This document shows, piece by piece, positions 1 through 6,386 of a stretch of 13,412 nt of DNA. The DNA is taken from NCBI GenBank assembly GCA_017961965.1, contig JAGCWG010000064.1, forward strand, positions 1-13,412. Direction: 5' to 3'. The position numbers and the translations under genes are program-made. Each line of letters begins with the position of its first letter. Positions within the stretch are counted from its first letter, which is position 1. Under the pieces are notes generated by a model. That model saw only the letters and a program-made list of their open reading frames with translations, made no database searches and was not told where the DNA came from. Origin of the DNA: Bacteroidaceae bacterium (lineage in GTDB: Bacteria > Bacteroidota > Bacteroidia > Bacteroidales > Bacteroidaceae).

Positions 1-15
1 CTTTGTGCAAAACTA

Positions 16-239
16 CAACCGTACAGGTCGAAAACTTTTATAACCCTTAAAATGCGTAAAATGCAGTTTCTCTTTGATACTTAGTACACGTCAGTTCTTA
101 CGGTTCTTCGGGCTTACATGTTAAGTGAACCATAGGTGTACCTTAGGTTCACCTACAATTCCCTTACTAAACTAAGAGACACCTAAGGCACACCTAAGAG
201 GCTGGTAAGGGAAATTTAATCCAACCGTACAGGTAGAAA
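16..239. repeat. 18-nt direct repeat pair bracketing an 11-bp array
   Basis: The motif CAACCGTACAGGT followed by [C/A]GAAA occurs at 16-33 and at 222-239, with 17 of 18 bases identical and starts 206 bp apart. The pair brackets the 11-bp periodic tract. In one frame both copies read NRTGR. They could be a duplication made when the intervening DNA arrived, or copies of a dispersed motif. A related core (CCGCGTACGG) lies in the hairpin at 11261-11278. Confidence 0.6.
79..210. repeat. degenerate 11-bp tandem array that reverses orientation
   Basis: From 134 the sequence falls into consecutive 11-mers: aggtgtacctt, aggttcaccta, caattccctta, ctaaactaaga, gacacctaagg, cacacctaaga, ggctggtaagg. The left units carry CCTTA-type ends, while the right units carry the reverse complement, CACCTAAGG. 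As a result 134-148 and 181-195 are an inverted repeat (14 of 15 pairs). A weaker 11-bp pattern extends left to about 79. 125-152 also folds on itself (11 of 13 pairs). No protein-coding role is apparent. The core 134-210 is the clear part. Confidence 0.6.
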
Positions 240-423
240 TAGCAGAGGAACAACGGACTTACATCGGAGTCACATAAGAATCATAGCCTTGGATGGACAG
301 AACGATAAGCTTGTCAGCAGACAACTCATATTTCCCATTTTCTGATTTTTGCCACTTTTGTCATTGTTGCCATCATTTCATACCTGCTTCTCACCTACTT
401 CACCATTACGATGAAGAGTGAGT

Positions 424-464
424 AAAAAACATACCTCGTTCTATATGCAACATCATACGAGGTA
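424..464 (-). terminator. hairpin plus T6, terminator-like (minus strand)
   Basis: Arms at 432-439 and 457-464 (TACCTCGT/ACGAGGTA) are perfectly complementary around a 17-nt loop. Read on the minus strand the stem is followed by TG and six Ts (424-429). It lies about 175 bp beyond the stop at 640, behind another hairpin, so it may be a backup terminator or the terminator of a lost gene. The long loop lowers confidence. Confidence 0.5.
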
Positions 465-517
465 ATATTTGGATACTATTCCCAATGGACGACTCTTACA
501 TGACTGGAAAGACAGAA

Positions 518-550
518 TTAGCCGTTCGGATGCTTGTCCCGAACGGCTAA
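518..550 (-). terminator. 12-bp hairpin, likely terminator of the fimbrillin-like gene
   Basis: Arms 518-529 (TTAGCCGTTCGG) and 539-550 (CCGAACGGCTAA) are perfect reverse complements around a 9-nt loop. On the minus strand the stem is followed by the T-rich TTCTGTCTTT. It lies about 90 bp after the stop codon at 640. The tail is not a clean T run, so it may instead be an RNA 3'-end stabiliser. Confidence 0.6.
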
Positions 551-588
551 TCACTTCCTTACGGTCAGAGAGACCGCTTCGCTTGGTT
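548..588. repeat. isolated copy of the 41-43-bp intergenic element
   Basis: This stretch matches the three tandem units at 3751-3873: the common parts are CACTTCCTT or TACTTCCTT, then GTCAG..GAGACCGCT, then TCGCTTGGTT or ACGCTTAGTT. Its length (41 bp) equals that of the corresponding part of unit 1 (3753-3793). Like the others it sits in the 3' flank of a minus-strand gene, in the same orientation. Its left edge overlaps the 518-550 hairpin and its right edge abuts a 7-bp repeat tract. Confidence 0.65.
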
Positions 589-616
589 ATCAATTATCCA
601 TTTTCAATTATCAATT
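589..616. repeat. four 7-bp repeats after a stop codon
   Basis: Four consecutive 7-mers, ATCAATT, ATCCATT, TTCAATT, ATCAATT, run in phase and end 23 bp from the stop codon at 640-642. Similar heptamers occur at 3733-3760 and 11845-11893. A small hairpin (AAGCC/GGCTT, 617-629) lies between this tract and the stop. Confidence 0.65.
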
Positions 617-639
617 AAGCCATAGGCTTCTTGGGCTTC

Positions 640-1197
640 TTATTTCTTACAGACGGCACGAACACTTTTACCTAAGCTACGCAAATAGGCAGTGACGTAA
701 ACTATTCTGTAGTTCGAATTCGGTTCAAGTTCGAGTAAACACGCCAAATGGTTGGTATAATGGAGCGAAGATGACCAGTAAAAACCTTGCAGACCCATTT
801 TATAAGACGAACTATCAAAGTAATAACCAGCTGCAGGAAGAAATATGTGAGTATCAGACAAAGAATAGTTACTTGAAGGAGTCTTATATGATGTTACAAC
901 TTGTCCCTTGTCTGATAATGACTTAGCCTTATATACGATGTAGCCAGACGTACTTGTGCCATTATAGCTATTTGTCCAAACCCAATAACAGTTATCCACA
1001 AGTTCTTGAAACTCTTCCTTTGTTGGCATACGCCACGCACCACCCCAATTCACACTGGCCGCATCGTCTTCAGCTTCAAGGGTGGATTTATTGTCAACTG
1101 TTCCGTAAACCGCATTTACACAGTACTTGGTCATAGATTGTTCTGTGCCGTTGCACAACTTGTACGAAGATACATCATAAGCAAAATCCGACTGTGG
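640..1197 (-). pseudogene. FISUMP-type C-terminal domain cut off by an amber codon
   Basis: This is the downstream part of the lipoprotein gene at 1198-2229, in the same frame and separated from it only by TAG at 1198-1200. Translating straight through the TAG gives YYAWGET-stop-PQSDFAYD, then YKLCNGTEQSMTKYC, and later WRMPTKEEFQELVD, FLPAAGYY, YWSSSLH and SVRAVCKK. That is the usual order of motifs in the FISUMP/DUF1566-like domain found at the C terminus of many Bacteroidota surface proteins. The first ATG after the stop is at 1156-1158; a product from there (172 residues) would lack a signal peptide and the front of the domain, so independent function is unlikely. The rest of the frame has no other damage, which suggests a recent mutation, a sequencing error or readthrough. 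GAG or AAG to TAG is the simplest single-base origin. Confidence 0.75.
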
Positions 1198-2229
1198 CTA
1201 TGTCTCTCCCCAGGCATAATAGTTGCCATATTCTTCAGGGCTTGATGCACCAATGTTCATGGCTGCCCACTTCAAGCCAGAAGGCAAGCCGAGGTCTATC
1301 CATTCGTGACCATTCTCCTTGCCATCGTACGCAAATGCAGGTTTCAATGTAGCAGTCCAGCGATAAGCCTTTCCTGCTTGTAGGGTCTTGCTTGCAAGAG
1401 TAGCTGTATATTCTGTTCCCTCTGTAGTAGTTGCTTTTAGCTTAAATGTTCCCGTAGTTATAGGTAACACGGCTATATAGAATGTAAGTTCCTTATTTGT
1501 TTCTGTTGTCGTTGCGTTAGAAGGTTTAATGGTGATTCCTGAGCTCCAAAAATGAGGAGAAACATCGCCTGTAGCCACGTTCATTTCCGCACTTAAAATC
1601 CATACAGTATTTTTATCAATATTACTGAGGGTGATGCTCTTCCATGTTGCAGCCACAGGCATGGTGAGCTTCAACTGAATGATTGAGATAGCATGCTTGA
1701 AGTCAAACACAACCTCAAATGGTGTTCCGTCCGAAAGGGTTGTTTCTACGAATGAGGAAGGAGCGTACATATAGTCATACTTCTTACCAATTGTTTCAAG
1801 TGTTCCGTCCTGACCCGTCATATCAATAGGCACGGCTGTATATGGAGTGGAAGCTGGCAACTTCCCATTGTATGGGCAATAAGCTGCATACGTATTCTTA
1901 CGGTTGAGTGCCCAGCCTGCACCATCAAACGTGGCAAAGTGAGCATCCGCACCATCAAGCACATTCAGTTTCTGCTCTGCCTGATTGTTTGTCTCTGGAT
2001 AAATAGGAAACACGCCAAGTGCATCATAGCTTGCCCATGCAAAACTGATGCCCTTGTCCGTAGCCGTGAGTGATGTACGTGTGTCATCATCATACTCGAA
2101 AGGCTTGCTACGAAGAACTACCTTCTCCACATTATCATTTGACTTTGTTTCTGCCTCATCCATAAGTTCAGAGGAACAAGATGCAAGCAATAACAAAGGC
2201 ATTAAGTTAAGGAATTGTTTCATTTTCAT
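1198..2229 (-). CDS. fimbrillin-like (Mfa-like) lipoprotein, truncated
   Basis: The product is 343 residues and starts MKMKQFLNLM, followed by a hydrophobic segment and a lipobox (LLASC) with Cys18 as the lipidation site. This start is chosen over an upstream in-frame ATG at 2448 because it begins directly at the signal peptide, behind an A-rich leader and a promoter; the upstream extension would run through repeats and the promoter. Residues about 25-320 show the layout of Bacteroidota fimbrillin/Mfa-like proteins: a DDDTRTSLT segment near the N terminus, then FAWASYDALGVFP, a long beta-rich body with AAYCPYNG, and a GKAYRWTATL ending. After it come WIDLGLPSGLKWAAMNIG and NYYAWGET, the beginning of a FISUMP-type domain, and then TAG. 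The normal protein would be 529 residues. It is probably surface-exposed; whether it polymerises into fimbriae is unknown, and no usher-like or anchor genes are nearby. The truncated product may still be made. Confidence 0.75.
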   Translation of the reverse strand: MKMKQFLNLMPLLLLASCSSELMDEAETKSNDNVEKVVLRSKPFEYDDDTRTSLTATDKGISFAWASYDALGVFPIYPETNNQAEQKLNVLDGADAHFATFDGAGWALNRKNTYAAYCPYNGKLPASTPYTAVPIDMTGQDGTLETIGKKYDYMYAPSSFVETTLSDGTPFEVVFDFKHAISIIQLKLTMPVAATWKSITLSNIDKNTVWILSAEMNVATGDVSPHFWSSGITIKPSNATTTETNKELTFYIAVLPITTGTFKLKATTTEGTEYTATLASKTLQAGKAYRWTATLKPAFAYDGKENGHEWIDLGLPSGLKWAAMNIGASSPEEYGNYYAWGET

Positions 2230-2260
2230 GTCTTTTTTAGTTTTCAAATAATAGTGACAG

Positions 2261-2292
2261 CAAAGATACAACATAAATGAGTAAGAACAAAA
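2261..2292 (-). promoter_or_regulatory. Bacteroidota promoter of the fimbrillin-like gene
   Basis: On the minus strand, TATCTTTG (2261-2268) matches the -7 consensus TAnnTTTG, and TTTTG (2288-2292) sits 19 bp upstream as the -33 element. The predicted start is near 2254, giving a leader of about 25 nt before ATG at 2229. The placement supports the downstream start codon. Confidence 0.7.
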
Positions 2293-2325
2293 TAAATAGG
2301 AGAAAAAAGACATGGCCGAACCGAC

Positions 2326-2446
2326 TGACTTCGCTATGACACCGAAGTGATTCCAAAGTGACACCACAATGACTCTACTATTATAGTAGAGAAATAGCGA
2401 AGCGACAACGAAGGCACGACGGAGGTACAACGTAGATACAACGTAC
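2326..2446. repeat. 11-bp tandem array, eleven units in phase
   Basis: The 121 bp divide exactly into eleven 11-mers without a gap. Examples are tgacaccgaag (2337), tgattccaaag (2348), cgacaacgaag (2403), gtacaacgtag (2425) and atacaacgtac (2436). Units 1-5 mostly begin TGAC; units 7-11 mostly carry AACG.AG. CTCTACTA (2373-2380) and TAGTAGAG (2384-2391) form a hairpin at the junction, and CTTCGCTA (2329-2336) pairs with TAGCGAAG (2395-2402). The array lies upstream of the fimbrillin promoter and abuts the terminator hairpin at 2448. The unit is close to one helical turn and not a multiple of three, so a coding origin is unlikely. Confidence 0.7.
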
Positions 2447-2447
2447 A

Positions 2448-2479
2448 AACGGCAGTCAAGCCGAGACTTGACTGCCGTT
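2448..2479 (-). terminator. 13-bp perfect hairpin after the thioredoxin-like gene
   Basis: AACGGCAGTCAAG (2448-2460) and CTTGACTGCCGTT (2467-2479) are perfect reverse complements around a 6-nt loop. The stem starts about 22 bp beyond the stop codon of the thioredoxin-like gene. On the minus strand the tail is TGTACGTTGT, which is only moderately T-rich, so this may be an imperfect intrinsic terminator. It also separates that gene from the fimbrillin-like gene, which has its own promoter. Confidence 0.65.
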
Positions 2480-2501
2480 GGATTGGTATGCAGAATGTAG
2501 A

Positions 2502-3656
2502 TTAGCGCTGTGGCATCTTGCCATCAAGTGCATCGACAATCATACGAAGAAGTTCATCCGTTGGACGTGAGAGGCGCATATTACCCACCTGCGTCTGCGC
2601 CTTACGCTTGCCTGACTCTATGTCCTTGATGCGCTTCTGGAGAATCTTCTTAATCTCTGCCTTCAGCTTTGGGTCGGCATCTGGTGCAGAGAAAGGCTTT
2701 GTCCACTGTGCCAACTGCATGTCTGATGCATCAAGCGATTTGTTGTCAAGGTACTCTTTTATGTAGCCTATGTAGGACTTCAAATCCTTCTGCTTCTCTG
2801 ACAAGGTGATGAGAGTGCTGAGGCGATAGTGGTCTGCCTCCTTTGTCTTCAGCTCAGCAAGGAGTGAGAGGAACGCATCAAACTGTGCCTTGTCGAGGTT
2901 TACGCCACCATCCTTCTCTATGATAAGCTGACGCTGGTAGCCAGCGAGAACATTGGTTATCTTAGCCTCAACTCCTCGTGCACCAATGTATGATGCAAGA
3001 GCATCTGGATTCTTGGCTGTATAGATAAAGGACTTGGCAAATGGGTTGTTGATGTTTGAGAGGAATATGCGACGAAGAGTGCTGTCACCTGCAAATGTCT
3101 CTTCCTTTCCTGCAAGCAAAGCCTCAGCGACATCGTTGGCATCCTGCGTCTTGTAAGTTGCAGTCAATGTCTTGAGGTAAGCGAGAAGGAACTGAGGGTC
3201 TCTTTCGCCTGCATCCCAACGCTCCTTGAGTGTACCAGATGAGTTGTCGCTACTCTTCTCTTTCACCCTCTTAAGGAACTCGTCTGCCTCGCTTCCGCCA
3301 AGGAAACGGCCAATCTCCTGAAGGTCGGCATTGAAGATGACGAACGTAGGATAAGCCGTCACTTGCAACTTCTTTGCAAGAGGTGCGCCATACTGGCTCT
3401 CCATGTCAATCTTTACGCTAACGAACTTTGGGTTCATGGCTGAACCAACTTTTTCCTGCGTGAATACGGTAAGTGCCATCTTGCGGCAAGGACCGCACCA
3501 TGTGGTGAAGCAGTCGAGGAATATCAACTTGCCTTCTGCCTTTGCCTTTGCAGATGCCTGTTCAAGCGTTGTACCATCTGGCTCAAAGGCTATGCCCTGA
3601 GCCATTGTTGTGATAAATGTCAATAATGACAATGTGATTGTGATAAGTCTTTTCAT
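2502..3656 (-). CDS. secreted thioredoxin-fold protein
   Basis: The product is 384 residues. Residues 1-19 are a Sec signal peptide (MKRLITITLS, then a hydrophobic run, cleavage likely before Gln20); there is no lipobox, so it is probably periplasmic. Residues about 30-130 form a thioredoxin domain with the redox motif WCGPC (Cys54, Cys57) and the cis-proline in TAYPTF (Pro103), so it should exchange or reduce disulfides in envelope proteins. The remaining roughly 250 residues are mostly charged and look helical; I do not recognise a family for them. This extension is longer than in simple TlpA/thioredoxin proteins. The gene lies 262 bp downstream of the PKD-like lipoprotein gene on the same strand, across a repeat-rich gap, and I see no clear promoter of its own, so it may be co-transcribed with the SusCD operon. 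A perfect hairpin follows its stop. A link to cargo of the transporter is only positional. Confidence 0.8.
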   Translation of the reverse strand: MKRLITITLSLLTFITTMAQGIAFEPDGTTLEQASAKAKAEGKLIFLDCFTTWCGPCRKMALTVFTQEKVGSAMNPKFVSVKIDMESQYGAPLAKKLQVTAYPTFVIFNADLQEIGRFLGGSEADEFLKRVKEKSSDNSSGTLKERWDAGERDPQFLLAYLKTLTATYKTQDANDVAEALLAGKEETFAGDSTLRRIFLSNINNPFAKSFIYTAKNPDALASYIGARGVEAKITNVLAGYQRQLIIEKDGGVNLDKAQFDAFLSLLAELKTKEADHYRLSTLITLSEKQKDLKSYIGYIKEYLDNKSLDASDMQLAQWTKPFSAPDADPKLKAEIKKILQKRIKDIESGKRKAQTQVGNMRLSRPTDELLRMIVDALDGKMPQR

Positions 3657-3681
3657 ATTGTAGTGATGTTTTGCCCCCCAC

Positions 3682-3694
3682 CCCCCGAAGGGGG
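3682..3694. other. C5/G5 hairpin in the leader of the thioredoxin-like gene
   Basis: CCCCC (3682-3686), GAA, GGGGG (3690-3694) forms a short, very stable hairpin within a C-rich stretch (3673-3686), 26 bp upstream of the start codon at 3656. In the mRNA it reads CCCCC-TTC-GGGGG and could hamper ribosome access or act as a partial terminator. Such C-run/GAA/G-run hairpins occur between genes of many Bacteroidota genomes, from memory, so it may be a dispersed element. Confidence 0.45.
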
Positions 3695-3732
3695 CGTCTG
3701 TTCAGAGCTATGGAGGGAAAATTTTAATTTAG

Positions 3733-3760
3733 AATTGACAATTGATAATTGATAATTACT
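3733..3760. repeat. 7-bp repeats AATTGAC/AATTGAT
   Basis: Four 7-mers in phase (AATTGAC, AATTGAT, AATTGAT, AATTACT) lead directly into the first 41-43-bp unit, so the two repeat types share sequence (GATAATT) at their junction. It lies in the gap between the PKD-like and thioredoxin-like genes. Confidence 0.6.
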
Positions 3761-3873
3761 TCCTTGCAGTCAGTGAGATCGCTACGCTTAGTTGATAATT
3801 ACTTCCTCAGTGAGACCGCTACGCTTAGTTGATAATTACTTCCTTGCAGTCTGTAAAACCGCTTCGCTTAGTT
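3751..3873. repeat. three tandem copies of a 43-bp element
   Basis: Unit 1 (3751-3793, 43 bp), unit 2 (3794-3830, 37 bp) and unit 3 (3831-3873, 43 bp) each begin GATAATTACTTCC and end CGCT[T/A]CGCTTAGTT or CGCTACGCTTAGTT. Unit 2 lacks six bases (TTGCAG) present in the others. Units 1 and 2 are closest; unit 3 differs in the middle (CTGTAAAACC instead of CAGTGAGAYC). A fourth, diverged copy is at 548-588. There are no terminal inverted repeats, no open frame and no CRISPR-like spacers between the units, so this is an intergenic tandem repeat. Confidence 0.8.
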
Positions 3874-3876
3874 GTA

Positions 3877-3911
3877 AAATCTTAAATCTTAACTCTTAAT
3901 ACTTAATTTAA
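3877..3911. repeat. 7-bp repeats after the PKD-like gene
   Basis: Five 7-mers run in phase: AAATCTT, AAATCTT, AACTCTT, AATACTT, AATTTAA. The tract ends 7 bp short of the stop codon (3919-3921) of the PKD-like gene. Its sequence differs from the AATTGAT family, but the period and the position behind a stop codon are the same. Confidence 0.55.
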
Positions 3912-3918
3912 GTGGGGG

Positions 3919-5574
3919 CTACTGCATCGAGAACTTCCATGCCATGTCCTTCACACGACCAGGGATTGCGTACTCGTAATGAGTAGTGGTATTGAGAATA
4001 CCGCTGGCAGGATTGATGAGGTACTGATATACCTTGCCTTCACGCTTAGCTTCATTCCATGTAGCTATGTGAACGAGATTGTCTGCCCTTGGCACAAGTC
4101 CGTAACCATATACCGTACCGTGGTAATACTTCATCATTCGAACGCAAGTGATGACCTCGTCACTCGATGGAGCTTCCCATGCCACGCTTGCTGGCTGATT
4201 GCTGTCATAGGCGAAGTCGTAAAGACGGTTGCCTGCGGAGTAATAGACGAAGCTACCTACGTGACTTGCGGCAAATGACGTTATATCATGTATATCAGGA
4301 CATAATCCATCAAGTGCATAGAGTCCAACACCTATGTTAGCAGTCTCAGGCGTTGTTGAAGCAAAGTTTGCCACAGCAAGATATCGCTCATCACCTTTAG
4401 ACATAATGATATAGTCATAAGGCCGGAGATTCATTCCCTGACTCAAGCCTCGTCCCCAGTCAGCCATGACAAGTTCCATACCTGTATTGTTCACATCGAA
4501 GGCAGCAACAGAGGCATCCTGTTCACCAAATTCACGTAGGCGTGCATCGTTGTAGCCAGCATAACGGAACTTGTGATAAGTCTGGTCATAGACCACAACG
4601 CCATAGTTAAGCGTGTTAGGTACCTCGGAGTTCCAAGGAGCAAGTGTGCCTACATTGTCGTCTGTAAACTTAGCCACACCAAAGCGAGTGGTACGTCCTT
4701 CAGTCGTACTGAACGAGTAAGTGTTTGTATATACCTTATTGTCGTTGATGACTATCTCGGAGTTCTGTCCAGACATGACGCCTGCACCATGCTCGCCATA
4801 CCATGTAGGAGAGACGGTGGAAGGTGCGTTATGGAAGAAATCGCCAAACGAAACAGCTTTCTCTATACCGTTCTCACTTACTCCCGCCAATGTGCGGTCA
4901 GTACAGAGTCCCACGTAGTTATTACCCGAAGCAAGCGATACGGCAATGTCAAGACAACGGATAGGCTTACCCTCAAGAGGTGTGCCGTTGGTGGTCTCAT
5001 ACACATTGGTATAGTAGCGGTTGTAGTTGGCATGCAACTTCGTCCATGGATTGTAGATAAGTGCCAAGTCAGATGTCTCTGGCACGTCATTACGCTCGTA
5101 GAACACCATCCAGCCACCGTCGAACACCTCGCTCACAGAAACAGGTATGCGCATGAACTGACGAATGTTATCATTGCGGTTGGTCACAACAAGTTGCACG
5201 TAATAGTTACCACCAGTCCTATTGATTACCGCCTTGAGGGTACGCTCATTGCCTATGGTATCAATAACAGCATTTGCACCAGAGCCTGACACAGCGCTAT
5301 AAATTGTCCATTGATAGTCGAGTGGAACATTAGCACCCTCCGACACCCTCTGTCCGTTGAACACCACATCAGGATTGAGTTCAAGCGTGTCAAACCTCAT
5401 GACGGCATACTCAGACAGCACGTCAGTACCAGCCGTGTCGATGCTCACCACGTCAAGGGCGTGATAGTCGTAATTACCCTTGTCCTCATAGCACGAAGCA
5501 AGGAGCAACGATGCCACGGCAAACAGGGTGAAGCCCTTCATTCGTCTTTTATTAGTTAATATGTTTGTGCTCAT
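3919..5574 (-). CDS. PKD-like family lipoprotein of a SusCD operon
   Basis: The product is 551 residues from ATG at 5574. A lipoprotein signal ends in LLLASC (Cys28). An internal ATG at 5541 would give a shorter n-region (MKGFTLFAV, Cys17), is behind an A-rich stretch and is equally plausible. The mature N terminus CYEDKGNYDYH and the following beta-sandwich-like region (to about residue 150, with PLDYQWTIYS and NYYVQLVVTN) are characteristic of the PKD-like lipoproteins (PF16407-type) in SusE/F positions of Bacteroidota. The segment GGWMVFYERND (about 150-165) begins a larger C-terminal part of some 390 residues, beta-rich, whose fold I cannot name. It starts 16 bp after the DUF4843 gene, so it is the fourth gene of the operon. 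It is probably a surface accessory subunit that binds or hands over cargo to SusCD. Confidence 0.8.
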   Translation of the reverse strand: MSTNILTNKRRMKGFTLFAVASLLLASCYEDKGNYDYHALDVVSIDTAGTDVLSEYAVMRFDTLELNPDVVFNGQRVSEGANVPLDYQWTIYSAVSGSGANAVIDTIGNERTLKAVINRTGGNYYVQLVVTNRNDNIRQFMRIPVSVSEVFDGGWMVFYERNDVPETSDLALIYNPWTKLHANYNRYYTNVYETTNGTPLEGKPIRCLDIAVSLASGNNYVGLCTDRTLAGVSENGIEKAVSFGDFFHNAPSTVSPTWYGEHGAGVMSGQNSEIVINDNKVYTNTYSFSTTEGRTTRFGVAKFTDDNVGTLAPWNSEVPNTLNYGVVVYDQTYHKFRYAGYNDARLREFGEQDASVAAFDVNNTGMELVMADWGRGLSQGMNLRPYDYIIMSKGDERYLAVANFASTTPETANIGVGLYALDGLCPDIHDITSFAASHVGSFVYYSAGNRLYDFAYDSNQPASVAWEAPSSDEVITCVRMMKYYHGTVYGYGLVPRADNLVHIATWNEAKREGKVYQYLINPASGILNTTTHYEYAIPGRVKDMAWKFSMQ

Positions 5575-5590
5575 ATTGTCATGTCATTTT

Positions 5591-6355
5591 TTAGAAAGTT
5601 ACAGGCACTCCAAACTCATCCGTAAGCGGAGTGTCATGCGTGTTGTTATACTCATTGAGTGCGAGTTGCACACACTGCTGCAGATACACTGCATACGAAG
5701 CAGAGACCACATTGGTCGTCTCGTCGTATGATGTCTGTGCATTATAGTTGATGTCAAAGTCAATCAATCCAATATGCTCAATCATGAACTGATACTTAAC
5801 CCTACTGTACGAACCGAAGTACTTGCTCAACGCCACACGTGGATAGTTGGCACTATCCCAGTTGGCAGGCTTGGCAAGATAGTTCTTCAGCACGACCGTA
5901 AACTGCTGATGCTTCTCCGTACCAATGGAGAAAGCATCGGTAGGTACGACACGGAACTGCACCTCGCCATCCGACTCAGAGAAGAGACTCTTGTCCGTCA
6001 GCTTCTGAGTGTTGAAATACACCTTGTATGAGCCACCCACGCTACCTGCAGGAATGACATAATCCTCTGTGCGAACAGTAGGAGCAACAAGGGCTGAGTC
6101 CTTGCCAAAGACCTCAAGTCGGAACGTGCGGTCATAGTCAGTCACCACACCACTCACCTGAGCGTAGAAAGTGATGCCTCCTTCCTCATAGGCATAAGAG
6201 TAATTATAAGTGGCATGGTCATGAACAGCACCTGCCTGAGTACCCACCCAGATGTTAAGTGCCGTATAGCTTGTGTCAAAGCCGTCAAGCTCTGCCTTTT
6301 CACAAGCAGTAAGAGCAAAAAGCGTTGACAGTATGTAGAATATCTTTTTTTTCAT
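5591..6355 (-). CDS. DUF4843 domain-containing lipoprotein
   Basis: The product is 254 residues. MKKKIFYILS is followed by a hydrophobic run and the lipobox ALTAC (Cys18). The mature part begins EKAELDGFDTSYTALNIWVG and is beta-rich. A central stretch, AQVSGVVTDYDRTFRLEV then EDYVIPAGSVGGSYKVYF, matches the layout of DUF4843 proteins that regularly accompany SusC/SusD pairs; the C-terminal segment includes NWDSANYPRVALSKYFG and ends FGVPVTF. The gene lies 31 bp after susD and 16 bp before the PKD-like gene. The family has no established enzymatic activity; a surface accessory role in the SusCD complex is inferred from the operon. Confidence 0.8.
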   Translation of the reverse strand: MKKKIFYILSTLFALTACEKAELDGFDTSYTALNIWVGTQAGAVHDHATYNYSYAYEEGGITFYAQVSGVVTDYDRTFRLEVFGKDSALVAPTVRTEDYVIPAGSVGGSYKVYFNTQKLTDKSLFSESDGEVQFRVVPTDAFSIGTEKHQQFTVVLKNYLAKPANWDSANYPRVALSKYFGSYSRVKYQFMIEHIGLIDFDINYNAQTSYDETTNVVSASYAVYLQQCVQLALNEYNNTHDTPLTDEFGVPVTF

Positions 6356-6386
6356 TTTGCTATGTGTTGTTAATTGTGAATTATAT

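Larger units (their letters stand above)
1..639. other. gene-poor intergenic region, 639 bp
   Basis: No open frame here has a plausible start, length and family resemblance. The region holds an imperfect direct repeat (16-33 and 222-239), an 11-bp periodic tract, two hairpins that look like minus-strand terminators (518-550 and 424-464), one copy of the 41-43-bp element also found at 3751-3873, and four 7-bp repeats before the stop codon of the next gene. An open frame at about 322-424 would encode a hydrophobic, membrane-helix-like segment ending in TMKSE, but it has no ATG upstream of the helix. The first 40 bases could be the tail of a plus-strand gene outside the window (a frame ends with TAA near 40); this cannot be decided from the sequence shown. 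Confidence 0.6.

Noticed and set aside
293..421. 42-residue frame rich in Cys and His (CHFCHCCHHF)
   Set aside because: The metal-site look comes from reading a TTT/TGC/CAT-rich stretch in a shifted frame; there is no promoter, start context or family match.
322..424. Open frame coding a hydrophobic membrane-like segment
   Set aside because: There is no ATG before the hydrophobic part and a stop lies just upstream; only CTG or ATT could start it. It may be a remnant, but it cannot be supported as a gene.
1198..1200. Genome-wide reassignment of TAG
   Set aside because: The PKD-like gene in the same window ends normally with TAG (3919-3921), so TAG acts as a stop in this genome.
2230..2448. 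N-terminal extension of the fimbrillin-like protein from ATG at 2448
   Set aside because: It would translate the 11-bp array and the promoter, and bury the lipoprotein signal peptide 73 residues inside the protein.
3751..3873. Possible CRISPR array
   Set aside because: Units are directly contiguous with no spacers, number only three, and one is shortened; no cas genes are in the window.
4573..5289. 238-codon open frame on the plus strand
   Set aside because: It is antisense to the PKD-like lipoprotein gene, lacks domain resemblance and signal peptide, and its composition is that of a reverse-strand shadow.
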